A stretch of DNA of 7,749 nt from an uncultured Collinsella sp. (lineage in GTDB: Bacteria > Actinomycetota > Coriobacteriia > Coriobacteriales > Coriobacteriaceae): positions 1 to 7,749 of the forward strand of contig CAMQPJ010000052.1 in the NCBI GenBank assembly GCA_947003675.1. Direction: 5' to 3'. The translations under genes were made by a program, and so were the position numbers. Positions 1-5,977 of the stretch are shown piece by piece. The notes under the pieces are model-generated. The model was not told where the DNA came from. It worked only from the letters and a program-made list of their open reading frames with translations, and ran no database searches. The stretch's first letter is position 1. Each line of letters begins with the position of its first letter.

Positions 1-277
1 TACGACGGTTCGCATCGAAGAGGGGCTCAAGGAGCAGGCGACTGAGTTCTTGGATTCGGTCGGCCTCAGCCTCAATTCCTATCTCAATCTTGCCGTTCGG
101 CAGCTTGTAAATCAGCGAAAGATTCCTTTTGAGATTGTAGGAAGGGCGGAAGTGCCCAACGAGGCGACGAGGCGTGCCATGGTAATCGCCGAGGCTCATG
201 AGTTGGGGATTTTGTCGGACGATAGCCCGTCATTCAACGACGCTGATGAGCTTATGTCGTTCCTCGATGAGGAATAG
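1..277 (+). CDS. RelB/DinJ-family antitoxin, 5' end outside window
   Basis: Antitoxin of a type II toxin-antitoxin pair; it would bind and neutralise the toxin encoded just downstream and, as is usual in the family, repress the shared promoter. The first complete codon is at position 2, and 91 residues are visible before the TAG at 275-277. The N-terminus reads as a ribbon-helix-helix DNA-binding fold: a short strand (TTVRI), a helix (EGLKEQATEFLDSVG), then the typical GLSLNSYLNLAVRQLV helix and a KIPFEI segment as in DinJ/RelB. The C-terminal third is acidic and ends DELMSFLDEE, like the toxin-wrapping tails of this family. Probably only the start Met and a few residues are missing. The promoter is outside the window, so autoregulation cannot be seen. 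The family call rests on the ribbon-helix-helix pattern and the adjacent YafQ-like toxin. Confidence 0.85.
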   Translation, partial: TTVRIEEGLKEQATEFLDSVGLSLNSYLNLAVRQLVNQRKIPFEIVGRAEVPNEATRRAMVIAEAHELGILSDDSPSFNDADELMSFLDEE

Positions 278-279
278 CG

Positions 280-588
280 ATGTTCGAGATCAAAGTCGAG
301 GCTCAATTTAAGGCGGACTACAAACGAACGATGCGCATGCATCCGCAGCTAAAGAGTGAGTTTAAAGCGGCGGTTGCAGAGCTTGTGGCTCATGGGTCGC
401 TTCCGGCGGAGTACGGCGCCCACGAGCTCTCAAACCCGGGCGGCAATTACAACGGGCACATCGACTTCCATCTATCCGACGGCCTGATCGACGTGGTCGT
501 TCTCTACCTGCCGCATAAAACTAATCCGGTGATTCGACTGGTCAGAATGGGTTCGCATCAAGAACTGTTCCAGGGCCCACTGAGCTAG
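280..588 (+). CDS. YafQ/RelE-superfamily mRNA-interferase toxin
   Basis: Toxin of the pair, 102 residues, predicted to be a ribosome-dependent mRNA endonuclease of the YafQ branch of the RelE superfamily. The order of likely catalytic residues matches YafQ: H48 (HEL, like YafQ H50), D62-F-H64 (like D-A-H63), D71 before the VVVLY strand (like D67 before ILIY), R86/R89, and the C-terminal GSH93QELF97 (like GTH87AALF). H64 and D71 are three residues further apart than in E. coli YafQ, and the Trp after the Asp is replaced by Val. The ATG follows the antitoxin stop by 2 nt. Its ribosome binding site, GAGGAA at 269-274, lies inside the antitoxin's last codons with a 5-nt spacer, so the two are probably translationally coupled. 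The gene ends 14 nt before a 65-nt palindromic repeat and converges with the helicase gene. It appears intact. Confidence 0.88.
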   Translation: MFEIKVEAQFKADYKRTMRMHPQLKSEFKAAVAELVAHGSLPAEYGAHELSNPGGNYNGHIDFHLSDGLIDVVVLYLPHKTNPVIRLVRMGSHQELFQGPLS

Positions 589-602
589 CCACTCGCTTTT
601 AA

Positions 603-667
603 CTTGCGGTGGAATAGGGATTGATTGGCGGCTGATACGCCAAAAACAGTCCCTATTCCACCGCAAG
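603..667 (+). repeat. 65-nt palindromic repeat, copy 1
   Basis: Near-perfect hairpin between two convergent genes. Arms 602-620 and 650-668 are complementary over 19 bp with no mismatch. A second stem (TTGGCG 625-630 with CGCCAA 638-643) closes a 7-nt loop. The conserved ends are CTTGCGGTGGAATAG (603-617) and CTATTCCACCGCAAG (653-667). It overlaps the last five codons and the stop of the minus-strand helicase gene. It may act as a bidirectional transcription stop or mRNA 3' protector, although no T-run follows on either strand. Copies 2 and 3 lie at 4165-4229 and 7438-7502. This looks like an intergenic REP-type element; no transposase is in the window. Confidence 0.9.
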
Positions 668-3637
668 TGGTGGGGATGTCCTGCCTGTTGACGTGGCATC
701 TGGCTTTCCCTTGTGGTTGATTTCGTCTAAGAGCTCCGCTGCGATCTCGCTGTTTTTGAACCTGATGCTGCAGTCTTCTTTCTTGGGGAAAGCTAGTAGC
801 GGGATCGTTCCGTACCAGATTGTTTCTTCGTCAATTATCGCTGCACACAAACGTCCTTCTGCTCTAATGGCATGCTCGACGTTCATTTCTGCCAAAGTCT
901 CGCTTGCATCTTCGCGCGGAGTCGAGGCAATGAAAAACTCAAGAGCAATCCCTCGGGCGGTGGCACCTTTGATTGCATCGCCGAGCTTTGCGAGGCAGGC
1001 GGCGGATGCGTAGGGCGCGGCAATGAAGATGCTCTTGGCGGCGCCAACGATGTCTTCAACCAGAGTCTCTACGGCATTGGTCGGTTCTATGAGAATGTTT
1101 TGATCGGACTGCTCGCTGCCACCGGTCACGTAGACTTCGTACCCGAGCTTGGCGTAGGTCTTGAGTCTCTTCTGGTACATGCGGGCGAGCATGGGTATAG
1201 ATAAATCAACGTAGTCGAATATCTCAACCCGTCGCTTGCCCTCGTGGCTTCTATGGAGCCTGCCCGCCTGCTGCGTGATGCTGCCGTCCCACGATATTGG
1301 CGTGGCAATGAGTAGAGTGTCAAGGTAGGACAGATCGAAGCCCTCGCCCAAAAGGCTTTCGGTGGCGACGATGATTCGATGTTCATGCTCGAAGCGGGGA
1401 AGACTGCTCAGTATCGTTTTTCTTTCTTTGGCGTCGATTTCCCCGGTCAGGAGAACGGGTTCGTGTCCTTGGTTTTTGAGCATCCCGAACAGCTCCTCGG
1501 CATGCTTTTTCCTTTTAGTCAGCACGAGCGGATGCCGGCCGTTTGACGCAGCTTCAATAGCGTCGTTGACAATCAATTCGTTTCTAGCTGCATGCGTGCA
1601 CAGCAGGTCGAGAATCTGATTGAAGTTTGCACCTGGCTCGTAGGCGGGTAGTCGAATTCCAGTAAAACGAGGCCGTACGATGCGCTGGATGCCCTGCTGA
1701 ATCGCTTGCGCTTTTGGATCGATAACATAACGGAGCGGGCCGCAGAGCATGGAGAGCGCCCGCGTAAGGCCGTCGGATCGTTCGGGCGTCGCAGAAAGGC
1801 CGTATACGTATTTGGCCGGGGCGGACTTGAGAATAAGCTCGAGCTGTGGTGCGGCGGCATGGTGGCATTCGTCGCAGATAATGAGGCCGTAATTACGAAC
1901 AAGGCCCTTAACTATCGGCTCTCCGGTTTGGCGGTCTTTGCCAGATAACGACTGGAACGAAGCGATGTCGACGAGGCCGCTTACGGCCATTTTGCCTCCT
2001 CCTATTTGTCCGATGACCGGAGGCTGCCTTTTGCTGATTCGTCCTTTTGGGGTTCGGACGGGCTCCCTGTTGTCCGTAATGTCGATAAATCGCTCGAGCT
2101 GGGATTTCCATTGGGTTATGAGTGCGGTTTTGGGAACGATGACGAGCGTTGGAAGACCAATGGATGCAATAAGATAAGCTCCGATGACTGTTTTACCGAA
2201 GCCTGTCGGCGCGGACATGATTCCGTCTTCGTATATGAGCATCTGATCAGCGGCGATTTGCTGCTCAGGGCGAAGGACTCCTTTAAATGCCATAACAATC
2301 GGATTACCCGATTTGCGCTCGTCTGAATAGTGGGCGGTAACGCCGGTCTCTTGAACTAGCTGCTCAAGTTGAGTTTTGCAGCCCCGGGGAATTGCAACAT
2401 GACCATCTCTCAGTTCGCTAAGGTCTATGAGTCGCGGTTTGCCGAATACTGATTGATGCATGGACTGCGCGCGATAGAATGCCGGATTGGCAAATGTCGC
2501 AAGTCCGCGGATTTCCATTTGAGCTGCTGGACTCAGAGACTTCTCGGGGATGTACAGCATATCGGCTTGAATAACGGGCAGCGATGAGGGAAAGTCCCGC
2601 GATGTGAGTGGTAGTCGCTTTCGTGGTCTTTGGGCATACCGTTTGCCCTTGTTTGCCACCGTAGTTGTTGCTGGTCCGTGCGGGTTGTTTCCAGGGGCCT
2701 CAATCAGATCTTGCACCGTCGAGCGCGGAATCAGCTGGACTTGTGATAGATAGAGCCATTGGTCGGGAAAGGGCTTGAATTGTTCGTCTACAAATACACT
2801 GTTTCCTTCACGTTGCGCCTTGCCTTGAAAGGGGAGTGCGATGAGGTTTCCGAAGCCTCCATCGGGAATAGTGGCCTGAGCGGGTGGCATTCGATCAAAG
2901 GCCTCGAACGTGATTGTCTTATTATGCGCCGCAGCTTCGATTATGAGGCAACTTCCAAACTCTCGGGCAGCCTTTGCGCTGATTGGCTCGAGGAAGAAAA
3001 ACCAGATGTGGGCGCCGTTGCCGGACCTTGAGCGCTCAACAGCGGCGTTAATGCCCCGTCGTATTGCGACAAGCCGTACGGCATTTGTTGCCTCCTTCCA
3101 GTCCGCTTTGTCAAAATCGATGACGAGAACTTTCGTGTTGCAGTTCCTATCGAGAACATATTGCCCGAGGACATCGCGGAACCGGTCATCGTTGCCTTTA
3201 AAGTGAGCAATGATTGCGGCATCGCTTAATTCCGGGAAGACGCGATTGCTGCATTCTACGCATTTAACTCTTTGATGGGCTGCTTTGGGGCAAATTCCTG
3301 GCTCCCACTCATTAGCACAAGCAGGCGTATAGCCAATGCCCCCGTCCTTTCTGCGATATCCATGAGCGTAAACATCTTTGCGCCCGGTAAAGAGACTGCG
3401 AAAGAGCTCGAGTTTATCGCGTGCTGGGCTCGCGCTGGTGACGATGCCCTCGATTTGCGCTCGTTCATCGAACAAAGCGCCAGCTTCTTCCCACTCTTCT
3501 AGCGTTGCGTAGCGTACGTCTGAACCGTTGTTGCAAATGACGATTTGTCGGTGTTGGTCCGATATATGTGTGATCGTCTGATCGTATTTAAATTGTGCGG
3601 TCCCAAAGAGGGCGTATTGATGCATGGCGTTGCCCAT
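653..3637 (-). CDS. TOTE-type primase-SF2 helicase with PLD-like C-terminus
   Basis: A 994-residue multidomain nucleic-acid enzyme. Residues 1-75 are unassigned. Cysteines C107, C116, C126 and C129 form a probable zinc site. Residues 140-305 are an archaeo-eukaryotic primase-like domain: VIDFD with D174 and D176, SGNGAH with H210, and EAFD with D248. Residues 370-450 (FANPAFY, KPRLIDL, IPRGC) form the conserved linker of this family. The SF2 helicase follows: Walker A APTGFGKT 476-483, DECH 589-592, SAT 615-617, motif V near 755-780, and QQAGRLHR 789-796. Residues 855-975 resemble a phospholipase-D nuclease domain, but its HxKx4D motif reads RLCAAIID. Proteins of this layout are assigned to TOTE conflict systems, thought to act against foreign DNA; that role is inferred here. 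The ATG at 3637 is preceded by AAGGA with about 10 nt spacing; a second ATG (residue 5) lacks one. The stop lies inside repeat copy 1. Confidence 0.85.
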   Translation of the reverse strand: MGNAMHQYALFGTAQFKYDQTITHISDQHRQIVICNNGSDVRYATLEEWEEAGALFDERAQIEGIVTSASPARDKLELFRSLFTGRKDVYAHGYRRKDGGIGYTPACANEWEPGICPKAAHQRVKCVECSNRVFPELSDAAIIAHFKGNDDRFRDVLGQYVLDRNCNTKVLVIDFDKADWKEATNAVRLVAIRRGINAAVERSRSGNGAHIWFFFLEPISAKAAREFGSCLIIEAAAHNKTITFEAFDRMPPAQATIPDGGFGNLIALPFQGKAQREGNSVFVDEQFKPFPDQWLYLSQVQLIPRSTVQDLIEAPGNNPHGPATTTVANKGKRYAQRPRKRLPLTSRDFPSSLPVIQADMLYIPEKSLSPAAQMEIRGLATFANPAFYRAQSMHQSVFGKPRLIDLSELRDGHVAIPRGCKTQLEQLVQETGVTAHYSDERKSGNPIVMAFKGVLRPEQQIAADQMLIYEDGIMSAPTGFGKTVIGAYLIASIGLPTLVIVPKTALITQWKSQLERFIDITDNREPVRTPKGRISKRQPPVIGQIGGGKMAVSGLVDIASFQSLSGKDRQTGEPIVKGLVRNYGLIICDECHHAAAPQLELILKSAPAKYVYGLSATPERSDGLTRALSMLCGPLRYVIDPKAQAIQQGIQRIVRPRFTGIRLPAYEPGANFNQILDLLCTHAARNELIVNDAIEAASNGRHPLVLTKRKKHAEELFGMLKNQGHEPVLLTGEIDAKERKTILSSLPRFEHEHRIIVATESLLGEGFDLSYLDTLLIATPISWDGSITQQAGRLHRSHEGKRRVEIFDYVDLSIPMLARMYQKRLKTYAKLGYEVYVTGGSEQSDQNILIEPTNAVETLVEDIVGAAKSIFIAAPYASAACLAKLGDAIKGATARGIALEFFIASTPREDASETLAEMNVEHAIRAEGRLCAAIIDEETIWYGTIPLLAFPKKEDCSIRFKNSEIAAELLDEINHKGKPDATSTGRTSPPLAVE

Positions 3638-3845
3638 TTGAATGCCGTCCTTGTATTGGAGTTGTTGAGACGAGGGTACGGCATTACGGCTTTTTGGGAT
3701 ATGTAATTTCGATTCAAGTTTGCTAATGGCAAGGGATTATTCTGCGAGCGGCTTTCGGTCGATGCCAAGGCGCGCGACGGTCCTTGATAATCAGGGTTTG
3801 CGGTCATATGGGTAGCCGGAGGCGTAAAGAGCGGACCTCATTCAG
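3638..3845. other. Gene-free region upstream of the helicase gene
   Basis: This 208-nt stretch should hold the helicase promoter on the minus strand. Reading that strand, a TTGCCA (plus 3730-3735) lies 17 nt from an AAATTA, a weak promoter at best. AAGGA about 10 nt before the ATG at 3637 is the likely ribosome binding site. I see no conserved protein, RNA gene or clear operator here. The reading frame across 3499-3807 on the minus strand overlaps the helicase start and has no recognisable domain, so I left it out. Confidence 0.4.
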
Positions 3846-4075
3846 ACCCGGTGGGCAAAAAATGGAAAATATGAGTACTGTTGCTCAGTTAGTCTCATAT
3901 TATTTGAGAAGTATCTAAGACCAATTGACTGAGTTTTAGTATATTCACCCCCCTAAACACGACGATTCGGGGCTTTATGGAGCTTGAAATCGGTGGAAGC
4001 GGGCAATTTCAGCGACATTTTGCTGTTACTAAATTTATGACAGTACTCATATTTGCCATTTTTTGCCCACCGGGT
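3846..4075. mobile_element. MITE-like element with 36-bp terminal inverted repeats
   Basis: A 230-bp segment bounded by inverted repeats at 3846-3881 and 4040-4075. The left end starts ACCCGGTGGGCAAAAAATGG and ends ATGAGTACTGT; the right end is its reverse complement with one mismatch in 36 (TTTTCC against TTTGCC). The interior is AT-rich, with no credible coding frame. It contains nested short stems: CTCAGT 3884-3889 with ACTGAG 3928-3933, and TCTCA 3893-3897 with TGAGA 3905-3909. Long matching ends on a small non-coding body are the hallmark of a non-autonomous transposable element. I see no target-site duplication (CATTCAG before, ACCGCTA after) and no transposase. It could instead be a structured RNA or a large regulatory palindrome. 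The inverted repeat is certain; mobility is inferred. Confidence 0.6.
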
Positions 4076-4164
4076 ACCGCTAGGGGCTAGTCGAAGCTCC
4101 CCCAAACAGCTGGGAATGCGCCGATCGTCAGCATATCTTGTATATGGATGGCTCAGCAAAAGAA

Positions 4165-4229
4165 GTTGCGGTGGAATAGGGATTGATTTGCAGCTGATAA
4201 GCCAAAAACAGTCCCTATTTCACCGCAAG
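4165..4229 (+). repeat. 65-nt palindromic repeat, copy 2
   Basis: Same family, length and orientation as copy 1, differing at 5 of 65 positions by hand alignment. Arms 4166-4182 and 4212-4228 pair over 17 bp with one G-T wobble (CTATTTC in place of CTATTCC). The inner stem of copy 1 is weakened by changes in both halves. It lies 14 nt past the stop of the minus-strand degV gene, so it may form the 3' end of that transcript. With copy 1 it brackets the helicase gene and the MITE-like element as a direct repeat; the four following bases, TGGT, are also shared. The stretch 4076-4164 between the MITE-like element and this repeat shows nothing recognisable. Confidence 0.88.
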
Positions 4230-4243
4230 TGGTAAAGGTGCCC

Positions 4244-5104
4244 CTAGTGGATGGGCTGGTAGCGGGGGCAGTAGCTGATGGCGATGGCGTCGACGCCTAC
4301 GTGGGTGGCGATGGTGCAGCCGATGGGGCCGGTGCCGGCGTCTACGTAGTCCTGGCCTGTGAGCGCTTGGTTGACGAGCTCATGCTCCTCGGCGGCGCCG
4401 GTCGTGAGCACGCGCACGCTGGAGCCCGGGTGCTCGGCCAAAAATGCGAGGCAATCGGCCATGGTGTTGGCGACGATGCGCTTGGCACCGCGGCCCTTTT
4501 TGATGGCCTTGATCTCGCCCGATTTCCACTCCGGCGAAACGGCCAGGCGAATGTTGAGCATCTGCGTGAGCTGGCCGGCGAGTTTGGGCGCGCGGCCGTT
4601 CTTAACGAGGTTCTCGAGCGTGCGGGGAATCAGCAGCAGGTGGGCGTCGGGCAGCGTCGCGCGGATCTGCGCCTCGGTCTCGTCCAGGCTGCGGCCGTCC
4701 TCGCGCATGACCAGCGCGTACTCCACCAGCAGGCCCTCGGCGCCCGAGCCGGTGCGCGAATCGATGCAGCGCACGTCGAGCTCGTGCGTTTCGGCCGTCA
4801 GGCTGGCGTTGGCATAGCAGGCGGACCACTCGCTGCACAGCGAGATAAAGATGGCGCTGTCGTGGCCGTCGGCGCGCACGCGGTCAAAGAATGCCTTGAA
4901 CTCGCCGGCGCTCGGCTGCGAGGTGTGCGGCAGTTGCTCGGAACCGGCCATGCGCGCGACGTACTCCTGGGCGGTAATCTGCACCTGGTCGAGCAGGTCC
5001 TCGCCCTCGATAATCACATGCAGCGGAATCACGTAAATGCCGAGCTCTTGGGCGCGGGCGGGGGAGATGTCCGACGTGGAGTCGGTTATGATGGCAAAAG
5101 ACAT
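4244..5104 (-). CDS. DegV/FakB-family fatty-acid-binding protein
   Basis: A 286-residue DegV-family protein. Characterised members (FakB) bind a fatty acid and present its carboxylate to the kinase FakA, feeding exogenous fatty acids into phospholipid synthesis; assigning that role here is inference. Visible signatures are the N-terminal strand and loop AIITDSTSD (4-12), the carboxylate-contact TSQPS (61-65), and the C-terminal TGPIGCTIATHVG (258-270) with H268. The usual SGTYQSA motif reads SACYANA (94-100), keeping S94 and Y97, and the usual GTHTGPG reads ATHVGVD, so ligand preference may be unusual. I start at the ATG at 5104 because AAAGGTG precedes it with a 5-nt spacer and the family begins right before the first strand; an in-frame ATG 19 codons upstream adds a basic tail and covers the predicted 5' leader. 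It is divergent from the HAD gene, and no fakA is in the window. Confidence 0.9.
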   Translation of the reverse strand: MSFAIITDSTSDISPARAQELGIYVIPLHVIIEGEDLLDQVQITAQEYVARMAGSEQLPHTSQPSAGEFKAFFDRVRADGHDSAIFISLCSEWSACYANASLTAETHELDVRCIDSRTGSGAEGLLVEYALVMREDGRSLDETEAQIRATLPDAHLLLIPRTLENLVKNGRAPKLAGQLTQMLNIRLAVSPEWKSGEIKAIKKGRGAKRIVANTMADCLAFLAEHPGSSVRVLTTGAAEEHELVNQALTGQDYVDAGTGPIGCTIATHVGVDAIAISYCPRYQPIH

Positions 5105-5160
5105 AATTGCACCTTTCGTTGGGGCGCTTGCGCGCCGCCTTCTGAGAGCAAAGTGCGACA

Positions 5161-5189
5161 AGTATAGTGGAGTCGTTCCACATTGCCAG
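5161..5189 (-). promoter_or_regulatory. Putative degV promoter with inverted repeat in spacer
   Basis: Read on the minus strand, CTGGCA (4 of 6 to the -35 consensus) is followed after exactly 17 nt by TATACT (5 of 6 to the -10). That would give a leader of about 50 nt before the degV ATG at 5104. The spacer contains a perfect inverted repeat, GTGGA-GTCGT-TCCAC at 5167-5181, where a repressor would block polymerase. The regulator is not identifiable, and the repeat does not look like the FapR operator. The promoter call is by eye only. Confidence 0.4.
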
Positions 5190-5196
5190 CTTTATT

Positions 5197-5212
5197 TGTT
5201 GAATAGTCAACA
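5197..5212. promoter_or_regulatory. Operator-like inverted repeat in divergent region
   Basis: Perfect 6-bp arms with a 4-nt spacer: TGTTGA-ATAG-TCAACA. It lies just upstream of the putative degV -35 and about 50 nt before the HAD start, so a protein bound here could affect both genes. A short palindrome like this can occur by chance. No clear -10/-35 pair for the plus-strand HAD gene was found nearby. Confidence 0.3.
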
Positions 5213-5260
5213 GTTTGAAGTGTAAGTGTGGAAATCACCAACTGGGGAAGAGGGATGCCG

Positions 5261-5923
5261 ATGGAGGCGCTGGAGATATGCAGACGGCCGATTGTGCTGT
5301 TCGATTTTGACGGCACGGTGGCAGATACGGGCCGGGCGGTGATGACCTCGACGCGCAAGACGCTGGCTGCGCGCGGGTTTTCTGAGGCGCAGATGGGTGA
5401 CCTGCGCCGCATGATCGGGCCGCCCCTGTGGAAGAGCTTCCACGACTTTTACGGCTTTTCCCGCGAGGAGTCGCTTGTGGTGGCCGACGAGTACCGTGCC
5501 TTTTTTGATGAGCTGGGGCCGGAGGAGTACCCCGTGTTCGATGGGATTCCCGAGCTGCTGGATGGGTTGACCGCCCAGGGCAAGCGTGTGGCCGTGGCGA
5601 CGTCGCGCATGGAGGCGAAGTGCATCGATATGGTGCATGAGCTGGGGCTTTGCCAGTTCGAAGCCGTGGTTGGCATGAATCCGCCGCAGGGGCGCGAGAC
5701 CAAGGCAGATTCGGTTCGCGATGCGCTGGCGGCGCTCGGTGCGACGGCCGACGAGGCCGTGATGATCGGCGACCGCTTTAACGATGTGGAGGGCGCGCAC
5801 GCGATGGGTGTGCCGTGTATCGGCATCTATTCGGGCGCGGCGGCGCTGGGGGAGCACGAGGCCGCGGGTGCCGATGCGGTGGTGCACTCGGTGGCCGAGC
5901 TTGCTAAACTTTTCGCTATATAA
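5261..5923 (+). CDS. HAD-superfamily phosphatase, Gph-like
   Basis: A 220-residue haloacid-dehalogenase phosphatase of the phosphoglycolate-phosphatase type. It should hydrolyse a small phosphomonoester in the cytosol with Mg2+; the substrate cannot be read from sequence. All four motifs are present: DFDGT (15-19, nucleophile D15 and acid/base D17), VATSR (T114-S115), K148, and GDRFND (170-175). IGPPLWKSF (52-60) belongs to the helical cap typical of the Gph/PGP branch. Three in-frame starts are possible. I prefer the ATG at 5261, which has GAGG at 5250-5253 with a 7-nt spacer; the ATG at 5255 sits too close to it, and the GTG at 5228 has no ribosome binding site. It is divergent from degV and probably cotranscribed with the dipeptidase gene 54 nt downstream. 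Gph family membership does not prove glycolate-phosphate activity. Confidence 0.88.
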   Translation: MEALEICRRPIVLFDFDGTVADTGRAVMTSTRKTLAARGFSEAQMGDLRRMIGPPLWKSFHDFYGFSREESLVVADEYRAFFDELGPEEYPVFDGIPELLDGLTAQGKRVAVATSRMEAKCIDMVHELGLCQFEAVVGMNPPQGRETKADSVRDALAALGATADEAVMIGDRFNDVEGAHAMGVPCIGIYSGAAALGEHEAAGADAVVHSVAELAKLFAI

Positions 5924-5933
5924 GTATGTGATG

Positions 5934-5959
5934 TGAGGGGCGGGCACGCTCGCCCCTCA
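5934..5959 (+). promoter_or_regulatory. GC-rich hairpin before the pepV ribosome binding site
   Basis: TGAGGGGCG (5934-5942) pairs perfectly with CGCCCCTCA (5951-5959), and a G-T and a G-C pair extend the stem toward a 4-nt loop. It begins 10 nt after the HAD stop and ends 5 nt before AAGGAGG of pepV. No T-run follows, so it is unlikely to be a full terminator. It could act as an attenuator, an RNA-processing or stability element, or a structure affecting ribosome access to pepV. Confidence 0.5.
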
Positions 5960-5977
5960 TTGGTAAGGAGGTCGTCC

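Noticed and set aside
3499..3807. Minus-strand frame of 102 codons overlapping the helicase start
   Set aside because: No domain, no good ribosome binding site seen, and it overlaps a better-supported gene by more than 130 nt.
3953..4235. Small frames across the MITE-like element and repeat copy 2 on both strands
   Set aside because: They run across the inverted-repeat ends and have no recognisable domain; they look like chance frames in repeat DNA.
4080..4247. 8-bp inverted repeat CTAGGGGC / GCCCCTAG flanking repeat copy 2
   Set aside because: Too short, and one arm lies in the end of degV; expected by chance at this length.
4229..5167. Long plus-strand reading frame of 312 codons
   Set aside because: It is antisense to degV, glycine/alanine/valine-rich with no domain, and arises from GC-rich codon bias. 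The minus-strand frame has clear DegV motifs.
5207..5947. Minus-strand reading frame of 246 codons
   Set aside because: Antisense to the HAD gene, which has all four catalytic motifs; the shadow shows His/Arg-rich low-information sequence.
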